Assembly (NCBI GenBank): GCA_045638645.1
Contig: JAZUBU010000019.1
Location: forward strand, 1-27,041
DNA length: 27,041 bases
Reading direction: 5' to 3'
DNA from: JAGCJX01 sp045638645
GTDB lineage: Bacteria; Bacteroidota; Bacteroidia; Bacteroidales; UBA932
Shown here: piece after piece, positions 1 to 6,846 of the stretch
Position numbering within the stretch: the first letter of the stretch is position 1
How the letters are laid out: every line of letters begins with the position of its first letter
The notes under the pieces: generated by a model
The model's database searches: none
Told to the model about the DNA's origin: nothing
What the model saw: only the letters and a program-made list of their open reading frames with translations
Made by a program: the position numbers and the translations under genes

Positions 1-6
1 GGACCG

Positions 7-38
7 CAAAGATAGAGCACTTTTCCTTTCCCTCCAAA
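7..38 (-). promoter_or_regulatory. Bacteroidetes-type promoter reading out of the left edge
   Basis: On the minus strand the -33 element TTTG (35-38) is followed after 20 bases by the -7 element TATCTTTG (7-14), and then by GCGG. This matches the Bacteroidetes vegetative sigma consensus TTTG-N19/21-TAnnTTTG. Transcription would start at about the window edge, so the gene it serves lies to the left of this window. Confidence 0.6.
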
Positions 39-544
39 TTTTTTTCAAACTTTTTTTCAATTATTTTTTCAAAATTTTCCGGATTTTTAGTCAAATCACT
101 GATATCACGATATTTATAATTTTGAAAAAATTTCAAGAAAAATGCACCCACGAAAACAAGTTTGCGTCTCCATGAAAGAATACATCAAAAACAGATTTTC
201 AAACCCCTCTGCAAAAACACATCCATTTCCCCAAAAAAATGCGGCCTTCTCTCCGACCCGACCCTCATCAAAACTAAAAAATCAAACCGATGCGGACAGC
301 TGCCCCAGTCACAGAAGAAATAATAGTACCGGTACGAACAAGCTCCCCAAAAACCGATCAGGAAACAGCCCCTCCCAAAGGATACTTTTATTCAAGCAAC
401 GATATCAACCGATTTTCTAATAAACAACCATCCGCTTGCTGCCGCAGCCATTCATTCAACATGCAGATTCCGCTTTCATCACCCACACTCTAAGCCCAAA
501 AATCCACACCTCATTCCACAGAGTCACATTCACCATCCTCCCGG
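39..544. other. AT-rich stretch without a supportable gene
   Basis: This stretch carries long A and T runs, especially at 40-140, and no convincing coding region. The open frames on the plus strand here (the longest is about 92 codons, from 142) are rich in Lys, Asn, Ser and Pro, show no domain pattern and have no promoter match. I see no tRNA. A small RNA cannot be excluded from sequence alone. Confidence 0.5.
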
Positions 545-586
545 ATAAAAGGATCCCCCGAAGCGTTGCATAACTTCAGGGGATCT
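545..586 (-). terminator. Hairpin terminator downstream of the ribbon-helix-helix gene
   Basis: The arms GATCCCCCGAAG (552-563) and CTTCAGGGGATC (574-585) pair over 12 bases with one imperfect position, around a 10-base loop. Read on the minus strand the hairpin is followed by TTTTAT, a short U tract. It lies about 90 bases past the stop of the minus-strand gene ending at 672, which suits an intrinsic terminator for that gene. On the plus strand the trailing TATTATTA is a weaker match. Confidence 0.6.
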
Positions 587-671
587 ATTATTAAGGAACA
601 TCTTCCCTATCCAATCAAATTGAATTCGCTTTCAGCACATGCGGTTGGTAACACACTCCTCTCCTAGACAC

Positions 672-932
672 TCAAAACAATTTAGGATAATTGGCATCCA
701 GATCTTCCAACAGGTGGGTAAGAATCACCTCCCTAAAAAAGGCCGATTTGGACTTGACCTTGTACTTTTGACAATAGCGGTCAATCATGGCCGATTCCTG
801 CTCACTGAAGAACACCACCTTCCGACACGAACGGATCTGCGCCTTCCGCTGCTGTAGCATGTACTCCGTATAACTCGGTTGCTGTTTGCGACGACTGGTC
901 CGTGTCGTTTTGTTGGGTTTCTTGGTAGCCAT
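672..932 (-). CDS. Small ribbon-helix-helix DNA-binding protein
   Basis: This 86-residue protein has a very basic N-terminal tail (about residues 1-35, rich in Lys, Arg and Gln). The rest fits a ribbon-helix-helix fold: a short strand (RKVVFFS, about 37-43), a helix starting EQESAMIDRYC, a turn, and a second helix around SKSAFFREVILTHLLEDL. Such proteins bind DNA as dimers. Similar small proteins are known as accessory factors of plasmid mobilisation (MobC-like) and as antitoxin-type repressors. No relaxase or toxin gene lies beside it here, so the actual role is unknown. It has its own Bacteroidetes-type promoter at 959-990 and a hairpin terminator at 545-586, so it is probably transcribed alone. 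The start ATG lies 26 bases downstream of the -7 element, which supports the start chosen. Confidence 0.7.
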   Translation of the reverse strand: MATKKPNKTTRTSRRKQQPSYTEYMLQQRKAQIRSCRKVVFFSEQESAMIDRYCQKYKVKSKSAFFREVILTHLLEDLDANYPKLF

Positions 933-958
933 ATAATAAAAAGGAATGGATTTTTTTT

Positions 959-990
959 CAAAGGTAAGGTATTCTAACCTGTTCTACAAA
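959..990 (-). promoter_or_regulatory. Promoter of the ribbon-helix-helix gene
   Basis: On the minus strand TTTG (987-990) is followed after 20 bases by TACCTTTG (959-966), a full match to the Bacteroidetes promoter. The gene's ATG is 26 bases further on. The -33 box lies inside the T tract of the rng terminator. Confidence 0.7.
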
Positions 991-1019
991 AAAAGAGAGA
1001 CTATTGCTCTAGTCTCTCT
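987..1019 (-). terminator. Intrinsic terminator of rng
   Basis: AGAGAGACTA (994-1003) and TAGTCTCTCT (1010-1019) form a perfect 10-base-pair stem with a 6-base loop. On the minus strand it is followed by seven T residues. The stem contains the rng stop codon (1001-1003), so the terminator overlaps the end of the coding region. Confidence 0.85.
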
Positions 1020-2560
1020 CCATTCTGGTCTACCCATTCAAATTGCAACAGGGTGAATTCTGAATCCGGGGTGATCTTGATGTCAATTTTATATTTCTTA
1101 ATCCATTTGCGTTGGATCGAGTTCAACCAACCCTTTTTTAGATAAGCATCCACCAGAGGATTTACCTTCAAATGCAACTTTTTTTGGTCTTTCTCCTTAA
1201 CATAATAGGCGATGGCTCTTTCGATGGTTTCGTCAATCAATATGCTGGAAGAAATTTTTCCGGTTCCATTACAAGTCGGACACACCTCACTGGTATTGAT
1301 TTCTGTTGCCGGCCGTACCCGTTGACGGGTAATCTGCATCAGACCAAATTTGGTCAACGGCAAAATGTGGTGTTTGGCCCGGTCCGTCTGCATCAACTCC
1401 TGCATGTGCTTCAAGAGCTGATTTTTGTGCTCATTGGAATCCATATCAATGAAATCGACGATGATGATTCCTCCCATATCCCGCAGGCGGAGTTGGCGGG
1501 CAATTTCTTCTGCTGCGTTACAGTTAACGTCAAACGCATTTTGTTCCTGATCTTTTCCGGTCTTTACGCGCGTTCCGCTGTTCACATCAATGACGTGCAA
1601 TGCCTCGGTATGTTCAACCACCAGATAGGCTCCTTGACGGATCGGAACTACTTTTCCGAATGCACTCTTAATTTGCCGGGTTACATCAAAGTGATCCAAA
1701 ATGGGCTCGGATCCTTTGTAGAGTTTGACGATTTTTTCATACTCCGGCGAGATGGTGTAAACATAATCCTTCACCTCGTTGTAGATGGACTCATCGTTGA
1801 TGTAGATATTGGAGAACGATTCATTCAGCAAGTCTCGCAAGATGGTCGTTGTCCGGCTGTTCTCTGTGAACAGGAGCTGGGGCGGCTTGGCATTGGCGAT
1901 CGCCGGCCATGCACTTTCCCACTTGTTGATCAACATTTTGAGTTCGGCATCCAAAACCGCTGCCTTTTTACCTTCGGCAGCAGTCCGTACAATCACGCCA
2001 TAATTTTCCGGCACAATGCTGTACATCAACCGTTCCAACCGTTTCTTCTCCTCTTTAGAGGTAATTTTCTGAGAAATGCTGATTTTGTCCCCAAAGGGAA
2101 TCAAGACCATATTTCTACCTGCCAATGATATTTCGGCAGTCAAGCGGGAACCTTTGGTAGAGATGGGTTCCTTAACAATTTGAACAATCAAGGGCTGGCC
2201 TGGAGCCAGAATCTTGTCAATTTTTCCTTCTTTCTCTAAAATCGGAAAAGGCTGGATGTCGGAAAAGGCGGTCGAAGCATTGTTGGGATTGATGTGTTTG
2301 ACAAAAGCATCAAACGAACGGAAATTCAATCCAAGATCAAGATAATGGACAAACGCATCTTTTTGATCACCTACATCGACAAAGGCAGCATTCAGTGTCG
2401 GAATCAACTTGCGGACTTTACCCAAATAAACATCCCCAACCGAATACTTCCTGCCCTCATTCTTCTCCTTGTTCAGCTCCGTTAACCGATGGTTTTCCAA
2501 CAGGGCAATGGTCACCTCCGTGGAGCGAACGTCGATAATCAGGTCTTTATCCATAATCAC
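1001..2560 (-). CDS. rng: Ribonuclease G/E family endoribonuclease
   Basis: This 519-residue protein is a single-strand-specific endoribonuclease that matures rRNA and decays mRNA in the cytoplasm. The length fits RNase G (about 490-520) and not the much longer RNase E with its scaffold tail. Features visible in order are an N-terminal S1-type RNA-binding region (about 40-140, starting YSVGDVYLGKV), the catalytic acidic residues in VIDVNSGTR (D325) and IIIVDFIDM (D369), and the zinc-link cysteines in CPTCNGTGK (C427, C430). These correspond to D303, D346 and the CPTC of E. coli RNase E, so the active site is intact. Two start codons are possible (2560 and 2554, MIM). It is the last gene of a minus-strand group with the COX24-domain gene and the HU gene, and ends in a strong terminator that contains its stop codon. 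Confidence 0.96.
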   Translation of the reverse strand: MIMDKDLIIDVRSTEVTIALLENHRLTELNKEKNEGRKYSVGDVYLGKVRKLIPTLNAAFVDVGDQKDAFVHYLDLGLNFRSFDAFVKHINPNNASTAFSDIQPFPILEKEGKIDKILAPGQPLIVQIVKEPISTKGSRLTAEISLAGRNMVLIPFGDKISISQKITSKEEKKRLERLMYSIVPENYGVIVRTAAEGKKAAVLDAELKMLINKWESAWPAIANAKPPQLLFTENSRTTTILRDLLNESFSNIYINDESIYNEVKDYVYTISPEYEKIVKLYKGSEPILDHFDVTRQIKSAFGKVVPIRQGAYLVVEHTEALHVIDVNSGTRVKTGKDQEQNAFDVNCNAAEEIARQLRLRDMGGIIIVDFIDMDSNEHKNQLLKHMQELMQTDRAKHHILPLTKFGLMQITRQRVRPATEINTSEVCPTCNGTGKISSSILIDETIERAIAYYVKEKDQKKLHLKVNPLVDAYLKKGWLNSIQRKWIKKYKIDIKITPDSEFTLLQFEWVDQNGERLEQ

Positions 2561-2575
2561 AATCTAAATAAAGAA

Positions 2576-2598
2576 AGGGTGCCGCCTTAAGACACCCT
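2576..2598 (-). promoter_or_regulatory. Hairpin in the leader of rng
   Basis: AGGGTG (2576-2581) and CACCCT (2593-2598) can pair around an 11-base loop in the 60-base gap between the COX24-domain gene and rng. On the minus strand it is followed by TTCTTTATTT, a weak U tract. It could be a leaky terminator after the COX24-domain gene, or a structured leader or processing site for rng. The sequence does not decide which. Confidence 0.45.
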
Positions 2599-2620
2599 AT
2601 TCTTTTCAGACTAAAACGGC

Positions 2621-2713
2621 TTATTTTTTCTTTTTATGTCTGTTCTTGCGCAAGCGTTTTTTACGCTTGTGCGTCGCCATTTTATGTCTCTTTCTTTTTT
2701 TACCACTAGGCAT
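2621..2713 (-). CDS. AURKAIP1/COX24-domain small basic protein (30 residues)
   Basis: Thirty codons encode MPSGKKRKRHK, then MATHKRKKRLRKNRHKKKK, then a stop. Nearly two thirds of the residues are Lys, Arg or His. The sequence matches the short Bacteroidetes members of the AURKAIP1/COX24 (DUF1713) family, which in mitochondria includes a small-subunit ribosomal protein. A ribosome-associated role is therefore likely but inferred. A second in-frame Met (residue 12) could serve as start, but the first ATG gives the family-typical N-terminus MPSGKKRKRHK. It sits 27 bases downstream of the HU gene and 60 bases upstream of rng, so it is probably transcribed from the HU promoter. It is easily missed because of its size. 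Confidence 0.85.
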   Translation of the reverse strand: MPSGKKRKRHKMATHKRKKRLRKNRHKKKK

Positions 2714-2740
2714 AATCTAAAGAATTTAACGTGTTATAAA

Positions 2741-3025
2741 CTATTGTACATTGTTTTTTACCTTGTTCATAAACACTTTCGCAGGCTTGAATGCAGGAAT
2801 CTTGTGTTCCGGAATTTCAATAGAAGTGTTTTTAGAAATATCGCGAGCGGTTTTCTTTGCACGAGTTTTAATGATAAAACTACCGAAACCGCGGAGGTAT
2901 ACAGGTTTGTTTTTTGCCAAAGAATCCTTTACGCTTTCCATGAAATTTTCAATCACGCTTTGAACTGCGATCTTTTCCAAACCGGTTGCTTTGGCAACTT
3001 CGTTCACAATATCAGCTTTAGTCAT
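2741..3025 (-). CDS. HU/IHF-family DNA-binding protein
   Basis: The 94-residue product has the full HU/IHF fold: N-terminal helices beginning MTKADIVNEVAKATGL, the conserved GFGSF-type turn (LRGFGSFIIKTR, about 45-56), the DNA-embracing arm (about 57-78), and the C-terminal PAFKPAK motif. Such proteins bend and compact DNA as dimers in the nucleoid. Length is normal for the family (90-100). It is the first gene of the minus-strand group HU, COX24-domain protein, rng, and is driven by a clear promoter at 3098-3128. I cannot say which of the several HU-type paralogues of Bacteroidetes it is. Confidence 0.95.
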   Translation of the reverse strand: MTKADIVNEVAKATGLEKIAVQSVIENFMESVKDSLAKNKPVYLRGFGSFIIKTRAKKTARDISKNTSIEIPEHKIPAFKPAKVFMNKVKNNVQ

Positions 3026-3097
3026 AATAAGATCTATGTGTTTAGTTTTGAGTATCCTTAATTAGCGATTTTGGACGTGTTCCATAAAATCGGACCG

Positions 3098-3128
3098 CAA
3101 AAGTATTGTTATTTTTTCAAATTTCAAA
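3098..3128 (-). promoter_or_regulatory. Promoter of the HU-COX24-rng group
   Basis: On the minus strand TTTG (3125-3128), a 19-base spacer and TACTTTTG (3098-3105) followed by CGG match the Bacteroidetes vegetative promoter. The leader to the HU start codon is about 65 bases. No equally clear promoter is seen for the divergent lon gene within 3129-3247. Confidence 0.75.
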
Positions 3129-3247
3129 ACCTCTCATGATATTTTTTTCAAATATACTTTGGCATAAAGATTGACGAACAAGGGCTACCCTGGATTTCAG
3201 GACAAAATTGAACCTTATTATTGAAAAAACTGACACATTGACATAAT

Positions 3248-5665
3248 ATGGCAAACATTAAATCAGACTCTTTCGTAGAAACCGGTGTAGGAGAAGTAAA
3301 CATCATACCAATGATGGGTGTAGAATCTGGAAAAAAACTCAGCGAACAGGATGTACCTGAGGTAATTCCTGTCCTGGCGCTCCGCAATGCCATCCTCTTC
3401 CCTTCAACAGTGATTCCCATTACCGTTGGCCGCGAAAAATCCATGAAACTGGTGCGGGATGCCTATGCGGGCAACAAGATTATCGGCGCATCCTCCCAAC
3501 GGGATGCCGAAATCGAAGATCCGAAGATCATCGATCTGTTTGAAATAGGAACCGTTGCAAAAATCCTGAAAATCATTGAGATGCCGGATGGAAACATCAC
3601 TGCCATCCTGCAGGGTATCAAACGGTACAAAGTAGTGGAACAAATTGCTTCCGAACCGTATCTGGTTGCCAAAGTGGACTACCTGTCGGAAGTAATGACA
3701 AAAGGTGACGAGATTGAAATCGATGCTTTGGCAGAAACTGTAAAAGATACAGCGCTGCAGATTCTCAAACTCTCTCCCCACCTTCCGCAAGAAGCATCCT
3801 TTGCCATCAAGAACATCGAGGGCAGCGAGTTCCTGGTCAACTTCATTGCCTCCAGCATTGAATTGGAAGAGCCCCTGGACAAGATGGAAATCCTCAAAGA
3901 GGACAACATCCGTGTCCGCGCCCTCAAATTGTTGGAATTGATGACCCGGCAAATTGAATTGCTGAAAATCAAACAAGACATCCACAAAAAGGTAAAAACT
4001 GAAATTGACCAGCAACAACGCGAGTATTACCTGAATAACCAGCTCAAGACCATTCAAGAAGAACTGGGCATTGGGGACAACGGTCGTGATTTTGATGAAC
4101 TGGAGAAACTTGCCGCCAACAAAGATTGGCCACCGCATGCGGCAGAAGCCTTCAAGAATGAACTCCAACGCCTGGAACGGACGAATATCAACTCACCGGA
4201 CTACAACGTCCAATACCAATATGTCAAGTTGCTGGTGGACCTGCCCTGGAATGAAAAAACAGAGGACAACCTGGATTTGAAACATGCGAAGGAAGTCCTG
4301 GATCAGGATCACTTCGGTCTGGAAACCGTAAAAGACCGGATCATTGAATACCTGGCCGTTCTGAAATTGAAGGGAGACATGAAGTCACCCATCATCTGCC
4401 TGTATGGCCCTCCCGGCGTCGGAAAAACCTCCTTGGGAAAATCCATTGCGCGGGCATTGGGTCGCAAATACGGTCGTATCTCGTTGGGCGGTCTGCACGA
4501 TGAATCCGAAATCCGGGGTCACCGCCGGACATACATCGGCGCCATGCCGGGTCGGATCATCCAGAACATCAAGAAAACCGGCAGCTCCAACCCGGTGATT
4601 GTACTGGATGAAATTGACAAAATCAGCAAGGACTACAAAGGTGATCCGGCTTTCGCTTTGCTGGAAGTGCTGGATCCGGAACAAAACAACACCTTCCATG
4701 ACAACTACCTGGACATTGACTACGATCTGTCCAACGTATTGTTCATCACCACAGCCAATAACATTGGCACCATCCACCCTGCCCTGAAGGACCGGATGGA
4801 AATGATTCCCGTATCGGGCTACCTGGCAGAAGAGAAGATCCAAATCGCAGAAGGATACCTGATTCCCAAACAGCTGGAAGCACACGGACTGAAGAAGACA
4901 CAACTTCGCATTACCAAGACGGCTTTGGAAAAAATCATCAACGAATATACCCGGGAATCCGGTGTACGGGGATTGGACAAACAGATTGCCAAAATTGCCC
5001 GCAATGCCGCCAAAAAAATTGCCCTGGAAGAAGCTACGAAAATTTCCATCGGGCCGAAAGACTTGCGCGAATGCCTGGGCTTACCGACCAGTCAGCACGA
5101 TGTTCAAAAGGACAACGAGGCTCCTGGTGTCGTAACCGGATTGGCCTGGACAGAGAACGGTGGAGAAATCCTTTTTGTAGAATGCAGCACCTGTCCCGGC
5201 AAAGGCAATTTGTCCATGACCGGTAATCTGGGCGATGTCATGAAAGAATCCGCGACCATTGCCTTGCAGTACCTGAAGGCTCACCCGGAGCTGATTGGTC
5301 TGACCACCGAGGATATTAATCAGAAAGACATTCACATCCACGTACCGGAAGGTGCCATCCCCAAAGACGGTCCCTCTGCCGGTATCACCATGGTCAGTGC
5401 CATGGCCTCTGCACTGAACAACAAAATGGTCCGTCACGGCATTGCCATGACCGGTGAAATGACCTTGCGGGGCCGCGTCCTGCCGGTTGGAGGCATCAAA
5501 GAAAAAATCCTCGCCGCCAAACGCGCAGGCATCCGAACCATTCTTTTGTCAGAAGACAACCGAAAGGACATTGAAGACATCAAGGAAGTCTACATCGAGG
5601 GAATGGATTTCGTATTTGTAAAGAACATTTCACAAGTCCTCAAAGACATCTTCAGCAAAGGATGA
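3248..5665 (+). CDS. lon: ATP-dependent protease La (Lon)
   Basis: This 805-residue cytoplasmic AAA+ serine protease degrades misfolded and regulatory proteins as a hexamer. In order it has the N-terminal LON substrate-recognition domain (about 38-240, starting PVLALRNAILFP), a long helical region (to about 340), the AAA+ module with Walker A GPPGVGKT (387-394) and Walker B VIVLDEIDK, and the C-terminal protease domain with catalytic Ser710 in PKDGPSAGITM and Lys753 in GGIKEK. The dyad spacing of 43 matches E. coli Lon (S679/K722). About 35 residues precede the LON domain, common in Bacteroidetes homologues. It diverges from the HU gene. Its stop overlaps the start of ung by four bases (ATGA), so the two are probably translationally coupled. 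Confidence 0.98.
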   Translation: MANIKSDSFVETGVGEVNIIPMMGVESGKKLSEQDVPEVIPVLALRNAILFPSTVIPITVGREKSMKLVRDAYAGNKIIGASSQRDAEIEDPKIIDLFEIGTVAKILKIIEMPDGNITAILQGIKRYKVVEQIASEPYLVAKVDYLSEVMTKGDEIEIDALAETVKDTALQILKLSPHLPQEASFAIKNIEGSEFLVNFIASSIELEEPLDKMEILKEDNIRVRALKLLELMTRQIELLKIKQDIHKKVKTEIDQQQREYYLNNQLKTIQEELGIGDNGRDFDELEKLAANKDWPPHAAEAFKNELQRLERTNINSPDYNVQYQYVKLLVDLPWNEKTEDNLDLKHAKEVLDQDHFGLETVKDRIIEYLAVLKLKGDMKSPIICLYGPPGVGKTSLGKSIARALGRKYGRISLGGLHDESEIRGHRRTYIGAMPGRIIQNIKKTGSSNPVIVLDEIDKISKDYKGDPAFALLEVLDPEQNNTFHDNYLDIDYDLSNVLFITTANNIGTIHPALKDRMEMIPVSGYLAEEKIQIAEGYLIPKQLEAHGLKKTQLRITKTALEKIINEYTRESGVRGLDKQIAKIARNAAKKIALEEATKISIGPKDLRECLGLPTSQHDVQKDNEAPGVVTGLAWTENGGEILFVECSTCPGKGNLSMTGNLGDVMKESATIALQYLKAHPELIGLTTEDINQKDIHIHVPEGAIPKDGPSAGITMVSAMASALNNKMVRHGIAMTGEMTLRGRVLPVGGIKEKILAAKRAGIRTILLSEDNRKDIEDIKEVYIEGMDFVFVKNISQVLKDIFSKG

Positions 5666-6324
5666 ATGTACAAATTGAAGCAAGTTGGAAACAGGCTCTC
5701 GCTGAAGAATTTGAGCAACCGTATTTTTCGGCATTAGTCCAGTTCCTACACGAAGAGAAGCGAACCGGGAAGGTCATCTACCCTCCCGGTCCGCTTATTT
5801 TCAATGCGTTTAACCTCACTCCGTTTGATCAGGTCAAGGTGGTCATTTTGGGACAGGATCCCTACCATGGACCCGGGCAAGCCCACGGACTCTCCTTCTC
5901 TGTACCGGATGGCATCAAGCCTCCTCCGTCTCTGGTCAACATCTACAAAGAACTGCAGACCGACCTGGGCATCGCACCACGCACCACCGGAAATCTGGAA
6001 AGCTGGGCCCGGCAGGGTGTTTTCATGCTCAATGCCATTTTATCGGTCCGTCAGGCCGAACCGGCTTCGCACAGCCAGATTGGTTGGCAGACCTTCACCG
6101 ATGCCGTCATCCGGAAACTCTCCGAAGAACGGGATGGACTGGTATTTCTGTTTTGGGGCAACTACGCCCGCAAGAAAAAGGACTTGATTGACCTGCGCAA
6201 ACACAGGGTCCTGGAAGCGGCACACCCCTCACCCCTGGCCCGAGGTGCCTTTTTCGGTTGCCGACATTTCTCACAGACCAATGAGATACTCAAAAGAATG
6301 GGGAAAACGCCCATTGAGTGGTAA
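5662..6324 (+). CDS. ung: Uracil-DNA glycosylase, family 1
   Basis: The 220-residue enzyme removes uracil from DNA as the first step of base-excision repair. The water-activating loop GQDPYHG contains the catalytic Asp66, and the C-terminal motif HPSPLA supplies the catalytic His188. The proline-rich loop PPPSLVNIYKEL and the FMLNAILSV segment are also typical. Length and motif positions match E. coli Ung (D64, H187). The ATG overlaps the lon stop in ATGA, which fixes the start. Coupling a DNA-repair gene to lon looks like operon economy and need not mean shared function. Confidence 0.97.
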   Translation: MNVQIEASWKQALAEEFEQPYFSALVQFLHEEKRTGKVIYPPGPLIFNAFNLTPFDQVKVVILGQDPYHGPGQAHGLSFSVPDGIKPPPSLVNIYKELQTDLGIAPRTTGNLESWARQGVFMLNAILSVRQAEPASHSQIGWQTFTDAVIRKLSEERDGLVFLFWGNYARKKKDLIDLRKHRVLEAAHPSPLARGAFFGCRHFSQTNEILKRMGKTPIEW

Positions 6325-6332
6325 GTTTTTTC

Positions 6333-6340
6333 TACCTTTG
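6333..6340 (+). promoter_or_regulatory. coaD: Possible -7 element upstream of coaD
   Basis: TACCTTTG followed by C lies in the 42-base gap between ung and coaD, 26 bases before the coaD ATG. It matches TAnnTTTG, but no TTTG stands at the right distance upstream, only TTG at 6314-6316 with a short 16-base spacer. A secondary promoter inside the run is possible. Confidence 0.4.
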
Positions 6341-6366
6341 CAAGGTTTGCAGACACCTATGTTAAT

Positions 6367-6846
6367 ATGAGAACGGCTATTTTCCCGGGATCATTTGATC
6401 CGTTTACCCTGGGCCACCTGGATGTGGTGACCAGTGCCCTGCGCATTTTTGACGAAGTGATCATCGCCATCGGATACAACTCGGCCAAAAAGGGATTTTT
6501 CTCGCTGGAGAACCGGATCCGTATCCTGGAAGCCAGCATTGCCCCCCTGCGTGCAGCCGGACACCGGATCCGTGTATGCCAGTACGACGGGCTGACCGTG
6601 GATCTCTGCCGGCGGGAAGGCGTTTATACCCTTGTTAGGGGACTGCGAACCACCACCGACTTTGAACAGGAAACCATCATTGCCCAAGCCAACAAAAAAT
6701 TGGATCCTGCGGTAGAAACGGTCTTCATACCGGCCAGTCAAAACTCATCCTTCCTATCTTCTACCGTGGTTCGGGATGTCTTGCTCCATCAGGGCGACAC
6801 GTCCATTTTCATGGCTCCCGGCATCAACTTGAACGATTACCGATGA
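6367..6846 (+). CDS. coaD: Phosphopantetheine adenylyltransferase
   Basis: The 159-residue enzyme transfers AMP from ATP to 4'-phosphopantetheine to give dephospho-CoA, the penultimate step of coenzyme A synthesis. The N-terminal MRTAIFPGSFDPFTLGHLDV holds the nucleotidyltransferase T/HxGH motif (TLGH, with the GSFDP loop). LVRGLRTTTDFEQE and the C-terminal SSFLSSTVVRDV are the other signature stretches. Length is normal (about 150-165). Its stop overlaps the start of the thioredoxin-like gene by four bases (ATGA). Confidence 0.97.
   Translation: MRTAIFPGSFDPFTLGHLDVVTSALRIFDEVIIAIGYNSAKKGFFSLENRIRILEASIAPLRAAGHRIRVCQYDGLTVDLCRREGVYTLVRGLRTTTDFEQETIIAQANKKLDPAVETVFIPASQNSSFLSSTVVRDVLLHQGDTSIFMAPGINLNDYR

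Noticed and set aside
142..420. Open frame of 92 codons in the AT-rich left region
   Set aside because: Composition is Lys/Asn/Ser/Pro-rich without a domain pattern, an overlapping frame is equally open, and no promoter stands upstream.
1172..2128. Open frame of 318 codons on the plus strand
   Set aside because: It lies wholly antisense to the well-supported ribonuclease G gene, and its protein has no recognisable pattern.
3158..3193. Promoter for lon
   Set aside because: TTTG at 3158-3161 has only TACCCTGG at 24 bases, which is the wrong spacing with two mismatches.
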